Notes: a model not told the origin generated them from the letters alone. A stretch of 64,000 nt of DNA from Nitrobacter sp047149785 (GCF_047149785.1 NZ_BAAGBE010000001.1:3038001-3102000), one strand, 5' to 3'. Shown: positions 37,126 through 46,020, counted from the first letter of the stretch. Numbers and translations: made by a program.

Positions 37126-38612
37126 TGGAAGTGGCGATGCCAGCGCCGGTGGCGACCGGGCCTGCCCTCGGGCCGACCCGCCGGCAGCGGAATCGCTTCT
37201 GACGACGCAGCTTTCGCCGCGGATTCTGGAGCTGTCCTGGCCGGCTCGCCTGCTGGGGGACTGGGGGACGGTGCGGGCGCTTGCGGCGCAGCAGCCGGCG
37301 TCCGCTCCTTTGAAGGAAATAATTTCGCGATCTTCGCCGATGGCCGCTTTTCGGGAAGCGGCATGGTTCTGCCGCGGGCAACCGGATCGAGGTTGTTCGG
37401 GACGAGCATGACGAAATGCATATTGTGCCGCAGACGGCCCGACACCCGCCCCGCTTCAGGACCCGCGCCGAAATAAAGGTCCGCGCGAGCCGGACCAAGA
37501 ATTGCCGAGCCGGTATCCTGCGCGATCATCAGCCGATGGAACGGAGTTTTCGCCTGTTCGGATTCGATCGGCAATTCGCCTTCGATGAAGAACGGCGTGC
37601 CGTAGACATGAAGCGACTTATCAACCGCGATCGACCGGCCGGGTACCAGCGGCAGCCCCTGTGCGCCCACCGCCTCGTCGTGGTCCGACAGCTTGACCTC
37701 GTGGAAGAAGACATACGACCGATTCTGGCGGCGCAGTTCGGTCGCGCCATCGGGGTTTTCGGTCATCCACTGCCGGATGCGCTGCATCGACATCTGATCC
37801 TTCGGGATGATGTTGCGGTCGATCAGAATACGACCGATCGCGGTATAGGGATATCCGTTATAGGAATCGTAGTTGATGCGTATGGTCGAGCCGTCCTCGA
37901 GCCGGACGCGCGCAGAGCCCTGGATTTGCGTAAAGAGCAGATCGGTCTGGCTTTTCAGCCAGCAGATTTCGAGGCCGCGGCCTGCGATCGCGCCATCCTC
38001 GATTTCGGCGCGATCATAGTAGGGAACCAGTTTCCGGCGACCGATCTTGCGATATACCGGACCGCTGTTGGGCAGGCTCGGCGCGCTCTGCGTGAAACCG
38101 CGGACGAAAAGGTTCGAGGGGCGCCGGTAAACCGGCACGGCGTAGACGTCCGTCCTGGTCCGTGATCCCTCAATAACAGGCTCGTAATAGCCCGTGACAA
38201 AGCCGTCGGCTTCGCCGAGACGTGAAAGTCGCACGGCCCGGAAATGCGTTTCGAAGAAAGCGCGGGCTTTGGCGTTGCTCGAGATATCGGCGGTTCTCGC
38301 GGCGCGACAGGGTTCCCGCAATGAGGTGCCGAGCGCTTTCAGGACGGTCGCTGAAGCCGGCCGTGCCGTTACCGCGCGGCAACTCGCGCGAAAAGCCTTG
38401 AAAGCATCGAGATGGTTGTCGTCGTTCCAGCCGGCGATATCGGCCCATGAGACGACCGGCGTATATTGACCACCTGCGATTTCAAACGGCCAAGCCAGGC
38501 GATGGCGGGTACCATGAGCCTCAGCTGCTGCAGGCGCGAGCACGGCGGCGACGCAGAGTCCGACGACGCGTCTTTTAAACCGATGAAGATCAGTCGCCGC
38601 TTCCGGTGCCAA
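37122..38612 (-). CDS. mltA: Membrane-bound lytic murein transglycosylase A
   Basis: Cleaves peptidoglycan glycan strands with formation of 1,6-anhydromuramic ends; periplasmic/outer membrane side. The protein is about 496 residues. It has a Sec-type signal peptide (RVVGLCVAAVLAPAAAEAHG), the MltA beta-barrel (GFVTGYYEPVIEGSRTR...YRRPSNLF), and a C-terminal 3D domain with HRLMIAQDTGSAILGPARADLYFGAG that holds catalytic Asp residues. A long Pro/Ala-rich tail follows. No lipobox is seen, so it may be soluble. The TTG at 38612 gives a compact signal peptide; ATG 38642 is the alternative. It overlaps the tim44 stop. Confidence 0.9.
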   Translation of the reverse strand: MAPEAATDLHRFKRRVVGLCVAAVLAPAAAEAHGTRHRLAWPFEIAGGQYTPVVSWADIAGWNDDNHLDAFKAFRASCRAVTARPASATVLKALGTSLREPCRAARTADISSNAKARAFFETHFRAVRLSRLGEADGFVTGYYEPVIEGSRTRTDVYAVPVYRRPSNLFVRGFTQSAPSLPNSGPVYRKIGRRKLVPYYDRAEIEDGAIAGRGLEICWLKSQTDLLFTQIQGSARVRLEDGSTIRINYDSYNGYPYTAIGRILIDRNIIPKDQMSMQRIRQWMTENPDGATELRRQNRSYVFFHEVKLSDHDEAVGAQGLPLVPGRSIAVDKSLHVYGTPFFIEGELPIESEQAKTPFHRLMIAQDTGSAILGPARADLYFGAGPEAGRVSGRLRHNMHFVMLVPNNLDPVARGRTMPLPEKRPSAKIAKLFPSKERTPAAAPQAPAPSPSPPAGEPARTAPESAAKAASSEAIPLPAGRPEGRPGRHRRWHRHFQ

Positions 38613-39315
38613 CCAGTTTCCAGTTCGGATCGCGCGAAGAGACATCGCGGGCAAACGTCCAAACATCGGTGATATCGGAAATCTTCTCGGGATTTCCGTC
38701 GACGATCGCTCCTGTCTTGTTGCGAGTGACCGAAATCATCTGCGAGATGAAGCGAACCGTCAGTTGCTCCGCATTGTCCCGCAATTCGGCGCCGATCAGC
38801 TCTACTTTGTCGATCGAGACAAATCGCGTTTCCGTCTGCTGTTCGAGTTTCTCACGATCCTTGATGGCGGCATCGAAGCTTTCAAAAACGTCTGACGACA
38901 GCAAATCCTTCAGGGTCCGGCGATCTCCGTTGGCGAATGCCAGCACGATCATTTCATAGGCGCTGCGCGCGCCGTTTAGGAAATGTTTCGGGTCGAAGGA
39001 CGAATCCTGCGCCGCAATGGCATCGAGCCCGAGAGCGAGCGGCGTGCCGGGCTCTGCCAGACTTTTCCAGCGATCGGGGGAGGACGTCACGTCGGCCGCG
39101 GGCGCCGATGACGTCGGATCGACCGCGCCGCCTGGCATCGGGACAATATTATTGTTATTGTTATTATTGTTGTCCTGCTGCGCGCTGCGCAGAACTTCCC
39201 GCGTCGCGCGTTCATAAGGCGGACGCTCACTTCCCGTACGCTGTCCCAGGACACTGCGCAGGCGAAGGAAGATAAAGACCGCCAACGCCAGGAAAATGAT
39301 GGTGTAAATATCCAC
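38590..39315 (-). CDS. Tim44/TimA family membrane-anchored protein
   Basis: 241 residues. An N-terminal membrane anchor (MDIYTIIFLALAVFIFLRLRSVLGQRTG) is followed by a low-complexity linker with eight consecutive Asn codons. The Tim44-like domain is FDPKHFLNGARSAYEMIVLAFANGDRRTLKDLLSSDVFESFDAAI, ending WTFARDVSSRDPNWKLVGTG. This matches bacterial homologues of mitochondrial Tim44, which are thought to scaffold membrane protein assembly. GTG at 39315 is chosen because homologues begin MDIYTIIFLALAVF. Confidence 0.9.
   Translation of the reverse strand: MDIYTIIFLALAVFIFLRLRSVLGQRTGSERPPYERATREVLRSAQQDNNNNNNNNIVPMPGGAVDPTSSAPAADVTSSPDRWKSLAEPGTPLALGLDAIAAQDSSFDPKHFLNGARSAYEMIVLAFANGDRRTLKDLLSSDVFESFDAAIKDREKLEQQTETRFVSIDKVELIGAELRDNAEQLTVRFISQMISVTRNKTGAIVDGNPEKISDITDVWTFARDVSSRDPNWKLVGTGSGD
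39148..39171 (-). repeat. AAY-codon microsatellite (8 Asn) in Tim44-like gene
   Basis: Eight tandem Asn codons (AAT/AAC mix) in the linker between the membrane anchor and the domain. On the plus strand this is an ATT/GTT trinucleotide run. Confidence 0.9.
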
Positions 39316-39772
39316 GTCGTCTTCGCTTTCTGATCGGTCTGGTTCTCGTCCGGCGAACCAACGTCCAGCGGGGCACAGGTTCACATCAGATAGTTCAAAC
39401 TATGTAGGTACGAAATCGGGTCCGGCCAAGAGCGCCTTTTAGCACAACGGACCGGCTCAAGGACGGTCTCCTTCACTGCCTTCTTCAAAAAATAATAGCG
39501 CGTTTCCGGTCAAGGAGGAAACCGGATCGCGGGCAGAAAACACGCTCCCTCAACAGTTTAGACGACCAGGCCATTAAAAAGGCAGGGGTTTCCGACCCTC
39601 CGGGCGAGCCGCGACCGCGATGTCGGCCGAGCGAACCAAATTTCCCGGTGCATTCCACCGTCCTTGTGGACAGCCGCAAGCTTATGATAGCCACTCGCCG
39701 ACGCGGCAATTTGCCTCTTCAAGCAAGCCGATCATCACCGACTTCGCTTGAACGTTTCAGGAGAGATACCCA
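39316..39772. other. Intergenic region tim44 / secB
   Basis: 457 nt between divergent genes. It contains a strongly decayed copy of the 'GAAAACGC' repeat (about 39490-39544: TAGCGCGTTTCCGG... GAAACCGGATCGCGGGC, AGAAAACACGCTC). No convincing gene is present; a 74-codon minus-strand frame lacks any family resemblance. The secB promoter and ribosome-binding site (AGGAGAGA, about 39758-39765) are at the right end. Confidence 0.6.
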
Positions 39773-40264
39773 ATGACCAACGGCAACGGCACACCTCCCG
39801 AGGCGGGCCCTTCACCCCAATTGAATGTGCTGGCCCAGTATATCAAGGATTTCTCGTTCGAGAATCCCAACGCGCCCGCCTCGCTCGCCCCTCAGCAGCA
39901 GCCGCCCTCGATTAACGTTCAGATCAACGTCGGCGCCACAAATGTCGCGGAGAACGACTTCGAGGTCGTGCTTAAAGTCGAGGGCAAGGCCGAACATACC
40001 GGCAAGCTGATGTTCAGTTTCGAGCTCGCCTATGCAGGCGTGTTCCGGATCGTCAATGTCCCCCAGGAAAACCTTCACCCGCTGGTCATGATCGAATGTC
40101 CGCGGCTGTTGTTCCCGTTCGCGCGCGAAATCGTCGCCACGGTCGTTCGCAACGGCGGATTCCCGCCGCTGATGCTCGACCCCATCGATTTTATAAGCTT
40201 GTATCGGCAAAATATGGAACGCCAGGCAGCGCAGGAAGCCGCGGCGCAGCAAAAGCCCAGCTAG
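39773..40264 (+). CDS. secB: Protein-export chaperone SecB
   Basis: Cytoplasmic tetrameric chaperone that keeps preproteins unfolded for SecA. The protein is 163 residues. It has the conserved core PSPQLNVLAQYIKDFSFENPNAP, VQINVGATNVAENDFEVVLKVEGKAE, YAGVFRIVNVPQENLHPLVMIECPRLLFPFAREIVATVVRNGGFPPLMLDPIDF. The ATG follows an AGGAGAGA ribosome-binding site. It is convergent with dnaQ, with a hairpin between them. Confidence 0.97.
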   Translation: MTNGNGTPPEAGPSPQLNVLAQYIKDFSFENPNAPASLAPQQQPPSINVQINVGATNVAENDFEVVLKVEGKAEHTGKLMFSFELAYAGVFRIVNVPQENLHPLVMIECPRLLFPFAREIVATVVRNGGFPPLMLDPIDFISLYRQNMERQAAQEAAAQQKPS

Positions 40265-40303
40265 AGCTATTGCGGCTTTAATGAATCAAAGCCGCAAATA
40301 GCT
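40265..40303. terminator. Bidirectional terminator-like hairpin after secB
   Basis: AGCTATTGCGGCTTT pairs with AAAGCCGCAAATAGCT (15-bp stem with a single-base bulge, 8-nt loop). It begins right after the secB stop and faces convergent dnaQ. No long T-tract is present, so efficiency is uncertain. Confidence 0.7.
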
Positions 40304-40340
40304 TCATCGTTCGGGGGAGTCCGTCAAGCGACCTTCGGAA

Positions 40341-41066
40341 TCAGGATACATCCGAAGCGGACTTCTCCAAAATCTCGGTCCCGAGGAATTCCTTCCAGAT
40401 TGCCTTCTCGCCCAGCGTGGCGACGAAATCGCGGTGCGCGATGCGGTCGGCATCGGTTACGCGCGGCGTCAGCGGCACAGGGCGCTGACGTCTCGGCATG
40501 TCAAGTGTTCCGCCGCTCTGGCGGGACACCGTTTCCACCAGGATCAATTGCGACTGTCGGGCGCCGATCAGGTCGATATAGACTTCCGCAAGCAGTTCGG
40601 CGTCGAGCAAAGCGCCGTGCTTGGTCCGGCGGCTATTGTCGATGGCGTAGCGCGAGCAGAGATCGTCGAGTCGATTCGACACGCCGGGATGCTTCCGTCG
40701 CGCCAGCAGCAGCGTATCCACCAACCGGTCCTTCCCGATCGCCTGCCGTTGAAGGCGATCAAGCTCCGCATTGATAAAGCCGATGTCGAACGATGCGTTG
40801 TGAATGACCAGCGGCGCATCGCCGACAAATTCCAGGAACTCATCGACGATCTGTTCGAAAAGCGGCTTGTCGGCGAGAAATTCGCTCGATAGGCCGTGCA
40901 CCGCGAACGCTTCCTGCGGCACGTCGCGTTCCGGATTGATATAGCGATGAAAGGTCTGCCCCGTCGGCATGCGATTGAAAATCTCAACGCACCCGATCTC
41001 GACCAGACGATCGCCGCGCAGCGGATCCAGGCCTGTTGTTTCTGTGTCGAGAACGATTTCGCGCAT
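40341..41066 (-). CDS. dnaQ: DNA polymerase III epsilon subunit
   Basis: Proofreading 3'-5' exonuclease of the replicase. The protein is 241 residues. It has the DEDDh motifs MREIVLDTETTGLDP (Exo I), VIHNASFDIGFINAEL (Exo II), and TKHGALLDAELLAEVYIDL (Exo III with catalytic His). It lies in the origin-proximal cluster ppsR-maf-coaE-dnaQ. Its ATG has little upstream room because a repeat (41084-41129) lies there. Confidence 0.97.
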   Translation of the reverse strand: MREIVLDTETTGLDPLRGDRLVEIGCVEIFNRMPTGQTFHRYINPERDVPQEAFAVHGLSSEFLADKPLFEQIVDEFLEFVGDAPLVIHNASFDIGFINAELDRLQRQAIGKDRLVDTLLLARRKHPGVSNRLDDLCSRYAIDNSRRTKHGALLDAELLAEVYIDLIGARQSQLILVETVSRQSGGTLDMPRRQRPVPLTPRVTDADRIAHRDFVATLGEKAIWKEFLGTEILEKSASDVS

Positions 41067-41083
41067 GGGACTTCGTAAAAAAT

Positions 41084-41129
41084 TATAGCGTTTTCGCGTG
41101 AATCGGGTCCGGTTCGCGCAAGAAAAGCA
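41084..41129. repeat. Palindromic repeat, 'GAAAACGC' family, upstream of dnaQ
   Basis: TATAGCGTTTTCGCG..., TCCGGTTCGCGCAAGAAAAGC: a diverged copy in the dnaQ-coaE gap. Confidence 0.75.
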
Positions 41130-41180
41130 CCAACCGCGTTCGAGCCGCTTTGAATCAAAAGGACGGACAACTCCAGCGAA

Positions 41181-41780
41181 TCAGGATCGCCGTCGCGGCA
41201 TTTTAACAGCCTGCGCCAGAATTTCCCGGATTTGCGCGCGCGCATGGTCAAGGCCATGCGAGGTATCCACGACGAAATCCGCCCGCCGGCGCTTTTCGGC
41301 GTCGGGCAGCTGCCGGGCCAGGATCGCATCCAGCTTTTCAGCCGTCATGTTGCCCCGGGCCAGAATGCGCTCGCGTTGCACATCCGTCGTTGTCGAAACG
41401 ACGACGACGGCATCGACCTGCTTCTCGCCGCCGGTTTCGAACAGCAACGGCACGTCCACCACCGCCACATCGGCGCCCGATCGCTCGGCCTTGTCGAGAA
41501 ACGCCCGGCGGTAAGCATGCAACATCGGATGTACGATCCGCTCGAGCAGCTCCATGGCCGCGGCGTCGTGCACCACCTTTGCCGACAGTTTCTCGCGGTC
41601 GACCTTGCCGTTGACGGTTGTTCCGGGAAACGCCGCCTCGATGGCTGGAGCCGCTTCTCCCTCATAAATTTTGTGAACGGTCGCGTCGGCATCATAAACC
41701 GGTACCCCGGCTTCCGAGAAAAGCCGGGCGGTGGTCGATTTTCCCATTCCGATCGATCCGGTCAGTCCCAACACCAGCAT
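41181..41780 (-). CDS. coaE: Dephospho-CoA kinase
   Basis: Last step of CoA synthesis. The protein is 199 residues. It has the P-loop MLVLGLTGSIGMGKSTTARLF, VYDADATVHKIYEG, and VVDVPLLFETGGEKQVDAVVVVST. The ATG at 41780 is chosen; a longer frame overlaps maf in another phase. It follows maf by 16 nt. In close relatives aroE usually lies between maf and coaE and is absent here. Confidence 0.97.
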   Translation of the reverse strand: MLVLGLTGSIGMGKSTTARLFSEAGVPVYDADATVHKIYEGEAAPAIEAAFPGTTVNGKVDREKLSAKVVHDAAAMELLERIVHPMLHAYRRAFLDKAERSGADVAVVDVPLLFETGGEKQVDAVVVVSTTTDVQRERILARGNMTAEKLDAILARQLPDAEKRRRADFVVDTSHGLDHARAQIREILAQAVKMPRRRS

Positions 41781-41796
41781 ATCCAAGCATCCGATG

Positions 41797-42405
41797 TCAC
41801 AAGGACAGCAGCCCTTGCCCGCGCAGAAAACCAAGCAGCGGCAGCAGCGGCAAGCCGAGAATGGTGAAATGATCGCCCTCGATCCGGCTGAACAGGTGGA
41901 TCCCCGTGGTTTCGAGCTGATAGGCGCCGACACTGGCCGTGGCCGCATCGCCAGCCTCGTTCAGATAGGTCTCGATCGTGTCGTCGCTGAGTTCCCGCAT
42001 CGTCATGCGAGCAACAGATAGATCCTCGAAAAGCAACCTGCCGTCGCGCACGATCGCGACGCCGGCGTGCAAGGTGTGAGTCCGGCCGGACAGCGCACGC
42101 AGGTGGGATGCCGCTCCCACGCGGCCGGCCGGCTTGTTGAACACGTGGCCATCGCATTCCAGTGTCTGATCGGCTCCGATAACGTAGCGGCCGGGCCAGC
42201 GCGATGAAACCTCGCGGGCTTTTTCGCGAGCCAGGCGAACGGCGATCTCGCCGCCCGTCGCCAGCCCGGAATTCCGTTGAATGGCTCGTTCGTCGATCGC
42301 GGCTGGAACGGTCTCGAATGACAGGCCGGCATTGGCGAGCAAGACCTGTCGCGCCCGGCTTTGCGACGCCAGTATCAAGGGTTTTGGTTCGCACCAGACA
42401 GCCAT
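41797..42405 (-). CDS. maf: Maf-like nucleotide pyrophosphatase
   Basis: Maf/Ham1-fold house-cleaning nucleotide pyrophosphatase. The protein is 202 residues. The family signature is LILASQSRARQVLLANAGLSFE. It also has IDERAI, YVIGADQTLECDGHVFNKP and TASVGAYQLETTGIHLFSRIEGDHFTILGLPL. It lies 9 nt after ppsR and 16 nt before coaE in the origin-proximal operon. Confidence 0.94.
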   Translation of the reverse strand: MAVWCEPKPLILASQSRARQVLLANAGLSFETVPAAIDERAIQRNSGLATGGEIAVRLAREKAREVSSRWPGRYVIGADQTLECDGHVFNKPAGRVGAASHLRALSGRTHTLHAGVAIVRDGRLLFEDLSVARMTMRELSDDTIETYLNEAGDAATASVGAYQLETTGIHLFSRIEGDHFTILGLPLLPLLGFLRGQGLLSL

Positions 42406-42414
42406 CTCCGGTTC

Positions 42415-43257
42415 TTACTCCGCTCGCCGCTGCCGTTGCCGGTCCGCAAACAACTTCATGATCGCCGCGGCGGTCTCCTCGATCGACCGGCGCGTCACGT
42501 CCAGTTGGACCCAGTCATGCTTGGCGCTGAGACGGCGCGCATAAGTCACCTCATCGGCAACCGCTTGTCGATCGATATAGCTGTCGTTGCCGGCGCCCGA
42601 TCCGATGCTCAACAGCCGGTTCTGCCGGACTTGGATGAGACGCTCGGGTGCGGCATGAAGACTGACGACCAACGGCCTTCTCAACGATTCCAGTTGACGC
42701 GGGATGGAAATGCCCGGCACCAGCGGCACGTTCGCAGTCCGAATACCGCGGTTGGCGAGATAGACCGATGTCGGCGTTTTCGACGTGCGAGACACGCCGA
42801 CCAGAACGACGTCCGCCTCCTCCAAACCTTCGACATGCTGTCCGTCGTCATGCATCATGGTGTAGTTCAAAGCATCGATGCGCTTGAAATAGTCCGCGTT
42901 CAGGGTGTGCTGAGCGCCGACGCGGCCGGTCGTGTCGGCGCCGAGAAAGGCCTGAAACAACTGCATGACGGGGCCTATGATCGAAAGGCTGGGGCTGTTG
43001 ATCTCCTGGCACTTGGCTTCGAGACGCGCCACCAGATCCTTCTCCAGAAGCGTGAAAAGAACGATTCCCGGCGCTTCCTCGATTTCCGCAAGTACGCGGT
43101 CGAGCTGCTTCTGGCTGCGCACCAGCGGATAGACGTGTTCGATAGGCGTAACATTGGCATATTGGGCAGCCACCGCCCGCGACACCGTGATCAGCGTTTC
43201 GCCGGTCGAATCGGAAACCAGATGAAGATGAAAATTGCTGCCGGTGACGGGCGCCAT
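42415..43257 (-). CDS. ppsR: PEP synthase / pyruvate phosphate dikinase regulatory protein (DUF299)
   Basis: Bifunctional ADP-dependent kinase/phosphorylase that controls PEP synthase or PPDK by reversible Thr phosphorylation. The protein is 280 residues. It begins NFHLHLVSDSTGETLITVSRAVAAQYANV and has the P-loop-like GVSRTSKTPTSVYLANRGIRTANVPLVPG, and ends PWVQLDVTRRSIEETAAAI-type wording. This is the RP001 gene of older literature, which flanks oriC in alphaproteobacteria. It is divergent from hemJ across the candidate origin. Confidence 0.95.
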   Translation of the reverse strand: MAPVTGSNFHLHLVSDSTGETLITVSRAVAAQYANVTPIEHVYPLVRSQKQLDRVLAEIEEAPGIVLFTLLEKDLVARLEAKCQEINSPSLSIIGPVMQLFQAFLGADTTGRVGAQHTLNADYFKRIDALNYTMMHDDGQHVEGLEEADVVLVGVSRTSKTPTSVYLANRGIRTANVPLVPGISIPRQLESLRRPLVVSLHAAPERLIQVRQNRLLSIGSGAGNDSYIDRQAVADEVTYARRLSAKHDWVQLDVTRRSIEETAAAIMKLFADRQRQRRAE

Positions 43258-43719
43258 GACCCCTGCATACCCTGTGTGTCGCTGTGGAATTTAAGCCGCG
43301 ATATGGCGAATCCGGCAAGGACCGCGGAATAACGGGAATTTTTCTTCACAGGGTCTCGTGAAGGGAAAACTCCGTCAAGCATCACCGACAATAGTGAGAT
43401 CGTGTGGACTTGTCTCTTGATAATCGCCCGCGCATGACCGGTAAGTACCTGAACCTCTACGGTCTTTTGGTTTATCATGGAACGCCGTGAATTCCCGGAC
43501 AATGAGAGCAACCGTTTCAAAAGCCTGGGACAGTATTGTGCGGGCGCAATCCACGGTCACTTAGACTCAAACCTTAAGACTCTTAAAAGTTATTTTTAGA
43601 AAGAGTTGCTTGCGGATATCACCTCAATCGGGTCTCTGGCCAGTGCCGGAATAACCCTGATGCCGGCCATACGTTCCGACGGAGTGACAACCGTCGGGAC
43701 GCCCTGAGCGAGAAGACCG
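43258..43719. other. Candidate chromosomal replication origin (oriC)
   Basis: 462-nt gene-free region between ppsR (RP001/DUF299) and hemJ. In Caulobacter and Rickettsia the origin lies beside the RP001 homologue, upstream of the hemE-rho-mnmE-gid-par group. It holds a DnaA-box match TTCTTCACA (fits TTNTNCACA) at 43342-43350 and weaker boxes near 43283 and 43403. Three GANTC methylation sites (about 43310, 43564, 43579) and an AT-rich stretch at 43556-43610 are also visible. Genes on both sides mostly point away. Several exact DnaA boxes are missing, so the call rests mainly on synteny. Confidence 0.5.
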
Positions 43720-44139
43720 ATGTACGAATGGATCAAGGCATTTCACGTGATTGCCGTTATCTCCTGGATGGCAGGAATGCTCTACCTGCCACGACTGTTT
43801 GTTTATCATTGCGATGCCGAGATCGGTTCGAAGCAATCCGAAACGTTCAAAGTGATGGAGCGGCGGCTCTTCAAGGCGATCATCAATCCAGCGATGATGG
43901 TCGCCTGGGGGCTTGGGCTTTATATGATGTGGGTGCATCACTGGTATTCGGCAGGCTGGTTTCAAGGAAAGCTCGTGCTCGTCATCCTGATGTCTGCCAT
44001 TCACGGCTATTTTGCCCGCCGCGTGCGGGATTTTGCGGCGGACCGCAATGTGATGAGTCAAAAGTTCTATCGCATAATCAATGAGGTGGTCACGGCTCTC
44101 ATGGTCGGTATTGTCATACTGGTCATCGTCAAGCCTTGA
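43720..44139 (+). CDS. hemJ: Protoporphyrinogen IX oxidase HemJ
   Basis: Membrane enzyme for the penultimate step of heme synthesis. The protein is 139 residues with four hydrophobic segments. It has the family markers MYEWIKAFHVIAVISWMAGMLYLPRLFVYH (with conserved His and Arg), MERRLFKAIINPAMMVAW and GYFARRVRDFAADRNVMSQKFYRIINEV. It lies directly before rho. In related genomes hemE is usually its upstream neighbour; here it abuts the candidate origin instead. Confidence 0.95.
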   Translation: MYEWIKAFHVIAVISWMAGMLYLPRLFVYHCDAEIGSKQSETFKVMERRLFKAIINPAMMVAWGLGLYMMWVHHWYSAGWFQGKLVLVILMSAIHGYFARRVRDFAADRNVMSQKFYRIINEVVTALMVGIVILVIVKP

Positions 44140-44598
44140 GGTCATATCCAGGAAACGGATCGGATTAATCCAGAAATAACATGTTTTCGATCAATGATTT
44201 GCGTACCGTTCATGGCCGAACACGGAACCTGTTTCTTTGGAAATTTTCGCGCCGGGACGGACAGGCAAGACGCGTCGAGGATAAGGTGCTGGCTTCGGAT
44301 TCGGGCGAGCGTCGAGATGCTTGAAGACGTCAGCCTTCGACAAAAGACCCATGCGCCCCTCCTTGCACGAAAGCGGTCAATTTTCTATATTGTGAACATC
44401 CCACCCCAAGCAGGCGGATGTGGTCGCGTTTCGGTTTCATTGGTGAGCCGGCCGCCACGCCAGGTTTGAAGCCTTTCGGCATCTTCCTCGCTCAAGGTTT
44501 TTTCACGGACAGGATCTGCGGACATTTCTCTCGGCCGTCCGTATCTTCATGAACCCGCCTGACGATCCTCCTCGAAGCGTTCCACAGGACCCTCCCAA
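44140..44598 (+). other. Intergenic hemJ-rho leader
   Basis: 459 nt upstream of rho. A 91-codon frame at 44194 has no family resemblance and is not called. No repeat is visible. rho genes often have autoregulated leaders in other bacteria, but I cannot identify a specific hairpin here. The start of rho (44599) has only a weak ribosome-binding site. Confidence 0.5.
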
Positions 44599-45864
44599 AT
44601 GCGGGAAATGAAACTTCAAGACCTCAAGGCCAAGACGCCAGCGGAACTCGTCTCGTTTGCGGAGGAGCTTGGGGTCGAAAATGCCAGCACCATGCGCAAG
44701 CAGGAGCTGATGTTCGCCATTCTCAAACAACTGGCGATTCAGGAAATCGACATCATCGGTGAAGGCGTGGTGGAGGTTCTTTCCGATGGATTCGGTTTTC
44801 TGCGCTCGCCGGACGCCAACTATCTGCCGGGTCCGGACGATATCTACGTCTCGCCGTCGCAGATCCGCCGCTTCGGTCTGCGGACCGGAGATACCATCGA
44901 AGGTCACATCCGCAGTCCGAAAGAAGGCGAGCGTTACTTCGCGCTGTTGAAGGTCAACACGCTCAATTTCGAGGATCCCGAGAAGTCCAAGCACAAGGTC
45001 AACTTCGACAACCTGACGCCGCTGTTCCCCGATCAGCGGTTCCGGCTCGAGCTGGAGGACTCAACCCGCAAGGACCTGTCGGCGCGCGTCATTGATATCG
45101 TCGCGCCGATCGGCAAGGGACAGCGCGCGCTGATCGTGGCGCCGCCGCGCACCGGCAAGACCGTGCTGATGCAGAATATCGCGCACTCCATTACCGCCAA
45201 TCATCCCGAGTGCTATCTGATCGTTCTGCTGATCGACGAGCGTCCGGAGGAAGTCACCGACATGCAGCGCTCGGTGAAGGGCGAGGTCGTGTCCTCGACG
45301 TTCGACGAGCCGGCCGTGCGCCATGTCCAGGTCGCCGAGATGGTGATCGAAAAGGCCAAGCGGCTGGTCGAACATGGCCGCGACGTCGTCATCCTGCTCG
45401 ATTCGATCACGCGTCTGGGCCGCGCCTACAACACCGTTGTGCCATCATCCGGCAAGGTGCTGACCGGCGGCGTCGACGCCAACGCCTTGCAGCGGCCGAA
45501 GCGGTTCTTCGGCGCGGCGCGCAATATCGAGGAAGGCGGCTCGCTGACCATCATCGCCACCGCGCTGGTCGACACCGGCAGCCGCATGGATGAGGTGATC
45601 TTCGAGGAGTTCAAGGGAACTGGCAACTCGGAACTGATCCTCGACCGCAAGGTCGCCGACAAGCGCACCTTCCCGGCGATCGACATCGCCCGCTCCGGCA
45701 CCCGCAAGGAAGAACTGATCACCGATCCGCAACTGCTCAAGAAGATGTACGTGCTGCGGCGCATTCTCAACCCGATGGGTACCATGGACGGAATCGAATT
45801 CCTGCTGGATAAGCTGCGCAACACCAAGAACAACGCTGAATTCTTCGAGTCGATGAATACGTGA
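44599..45864 (+). CDS. rho: Transcription termination factor Rho
   Basis: RNA-dependent ATPase helicase, a hexamer that ends transcription. The protein is 421 residues, the usual length. The RNA-binding N-domain has MKLQDLKAKTPAELVSFAEELGVENASTMRKQELMFAIL and GFGFLRSPDANYLPGPDDIYVSPSQIRRFGLRTGD. The ATPase part has Walker A VAPPRTGKTVLMQNIA, the Q-loop/R-loop DERPEEVTDMQRSVKGEVVSSTFDE, and GGSLTIIATALVDTGSRMDEVIFEEFKGTGN. It lies between hemJ and the YyaL-like gene on the opposite strand. Confidence 0.98.
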   Translation: MREMKLQDLKAKTPAELVSFAEELGVENASTMRKQELMFAILKQLAIQEIDIIGEGVVEVLSDGFGFLRSPDANYLPGPDDIYVSPSQIRRFGLRTGDTIEGHIRSPKEGERYFALLKVNTLNFEDPEKSKHKVNFDNLTPLFPDQRFRLELEDSTRKDLSARVIDIVAPIGKGQRALIVAPPRTGKTVLMQNIAHSITANHPECYLIVLLIDERPEEVTDMQRSVKGEVVSSTFDEPAVRHVQVAEMVIEKAKRLVEHGRDVVILLDSITRLGRAYNTVVPSSGKVLTGGVDANALQRPKRFFGAARNIEEGGSLTIIATALVDTGSRMDEVIFEEFKGTGNSELILDRKVADKRTFPAIDIARSGTRKEELITDPQLLKKMYVLRRILNPMGTMDGIEFLLDKLRNTKNNAEFFESMNT

Positions 45865-46020
45865 TCTTGCCGCGTTTTTTGTCGTCATGGCGGGCGTAGC
45901 CATTCGAAGACCGGCGTCGCTTCGCTCACCTATTTAGACGTGGATGCGCGCGACGGGCGCAAGAATGACGAGTTTTGAACGACGGTGGTTATAGGTCTCT
46001 GCTTCGCAGGGACGATGCTG

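Noticed and set aside
43573..43586. TTAA-N5-TTAA in the candidate origin as a CtrA site
   Set aside because: The CtrA consensus needs a spacing of 7; this spacing is 5, so I do not call it.
43743..43754. TTTCACGTGATTGC in hemJ as a fourth parS site
   Set aside because: Only the left half and the CACGTG core match; the right arm is missing.
44194..44469. 91-codon frame between hemJ and rho
   Set aside because: No ribosome-binding site, no recognised domain and composition unlike neighbouring genes; probably untranslated rho leader.
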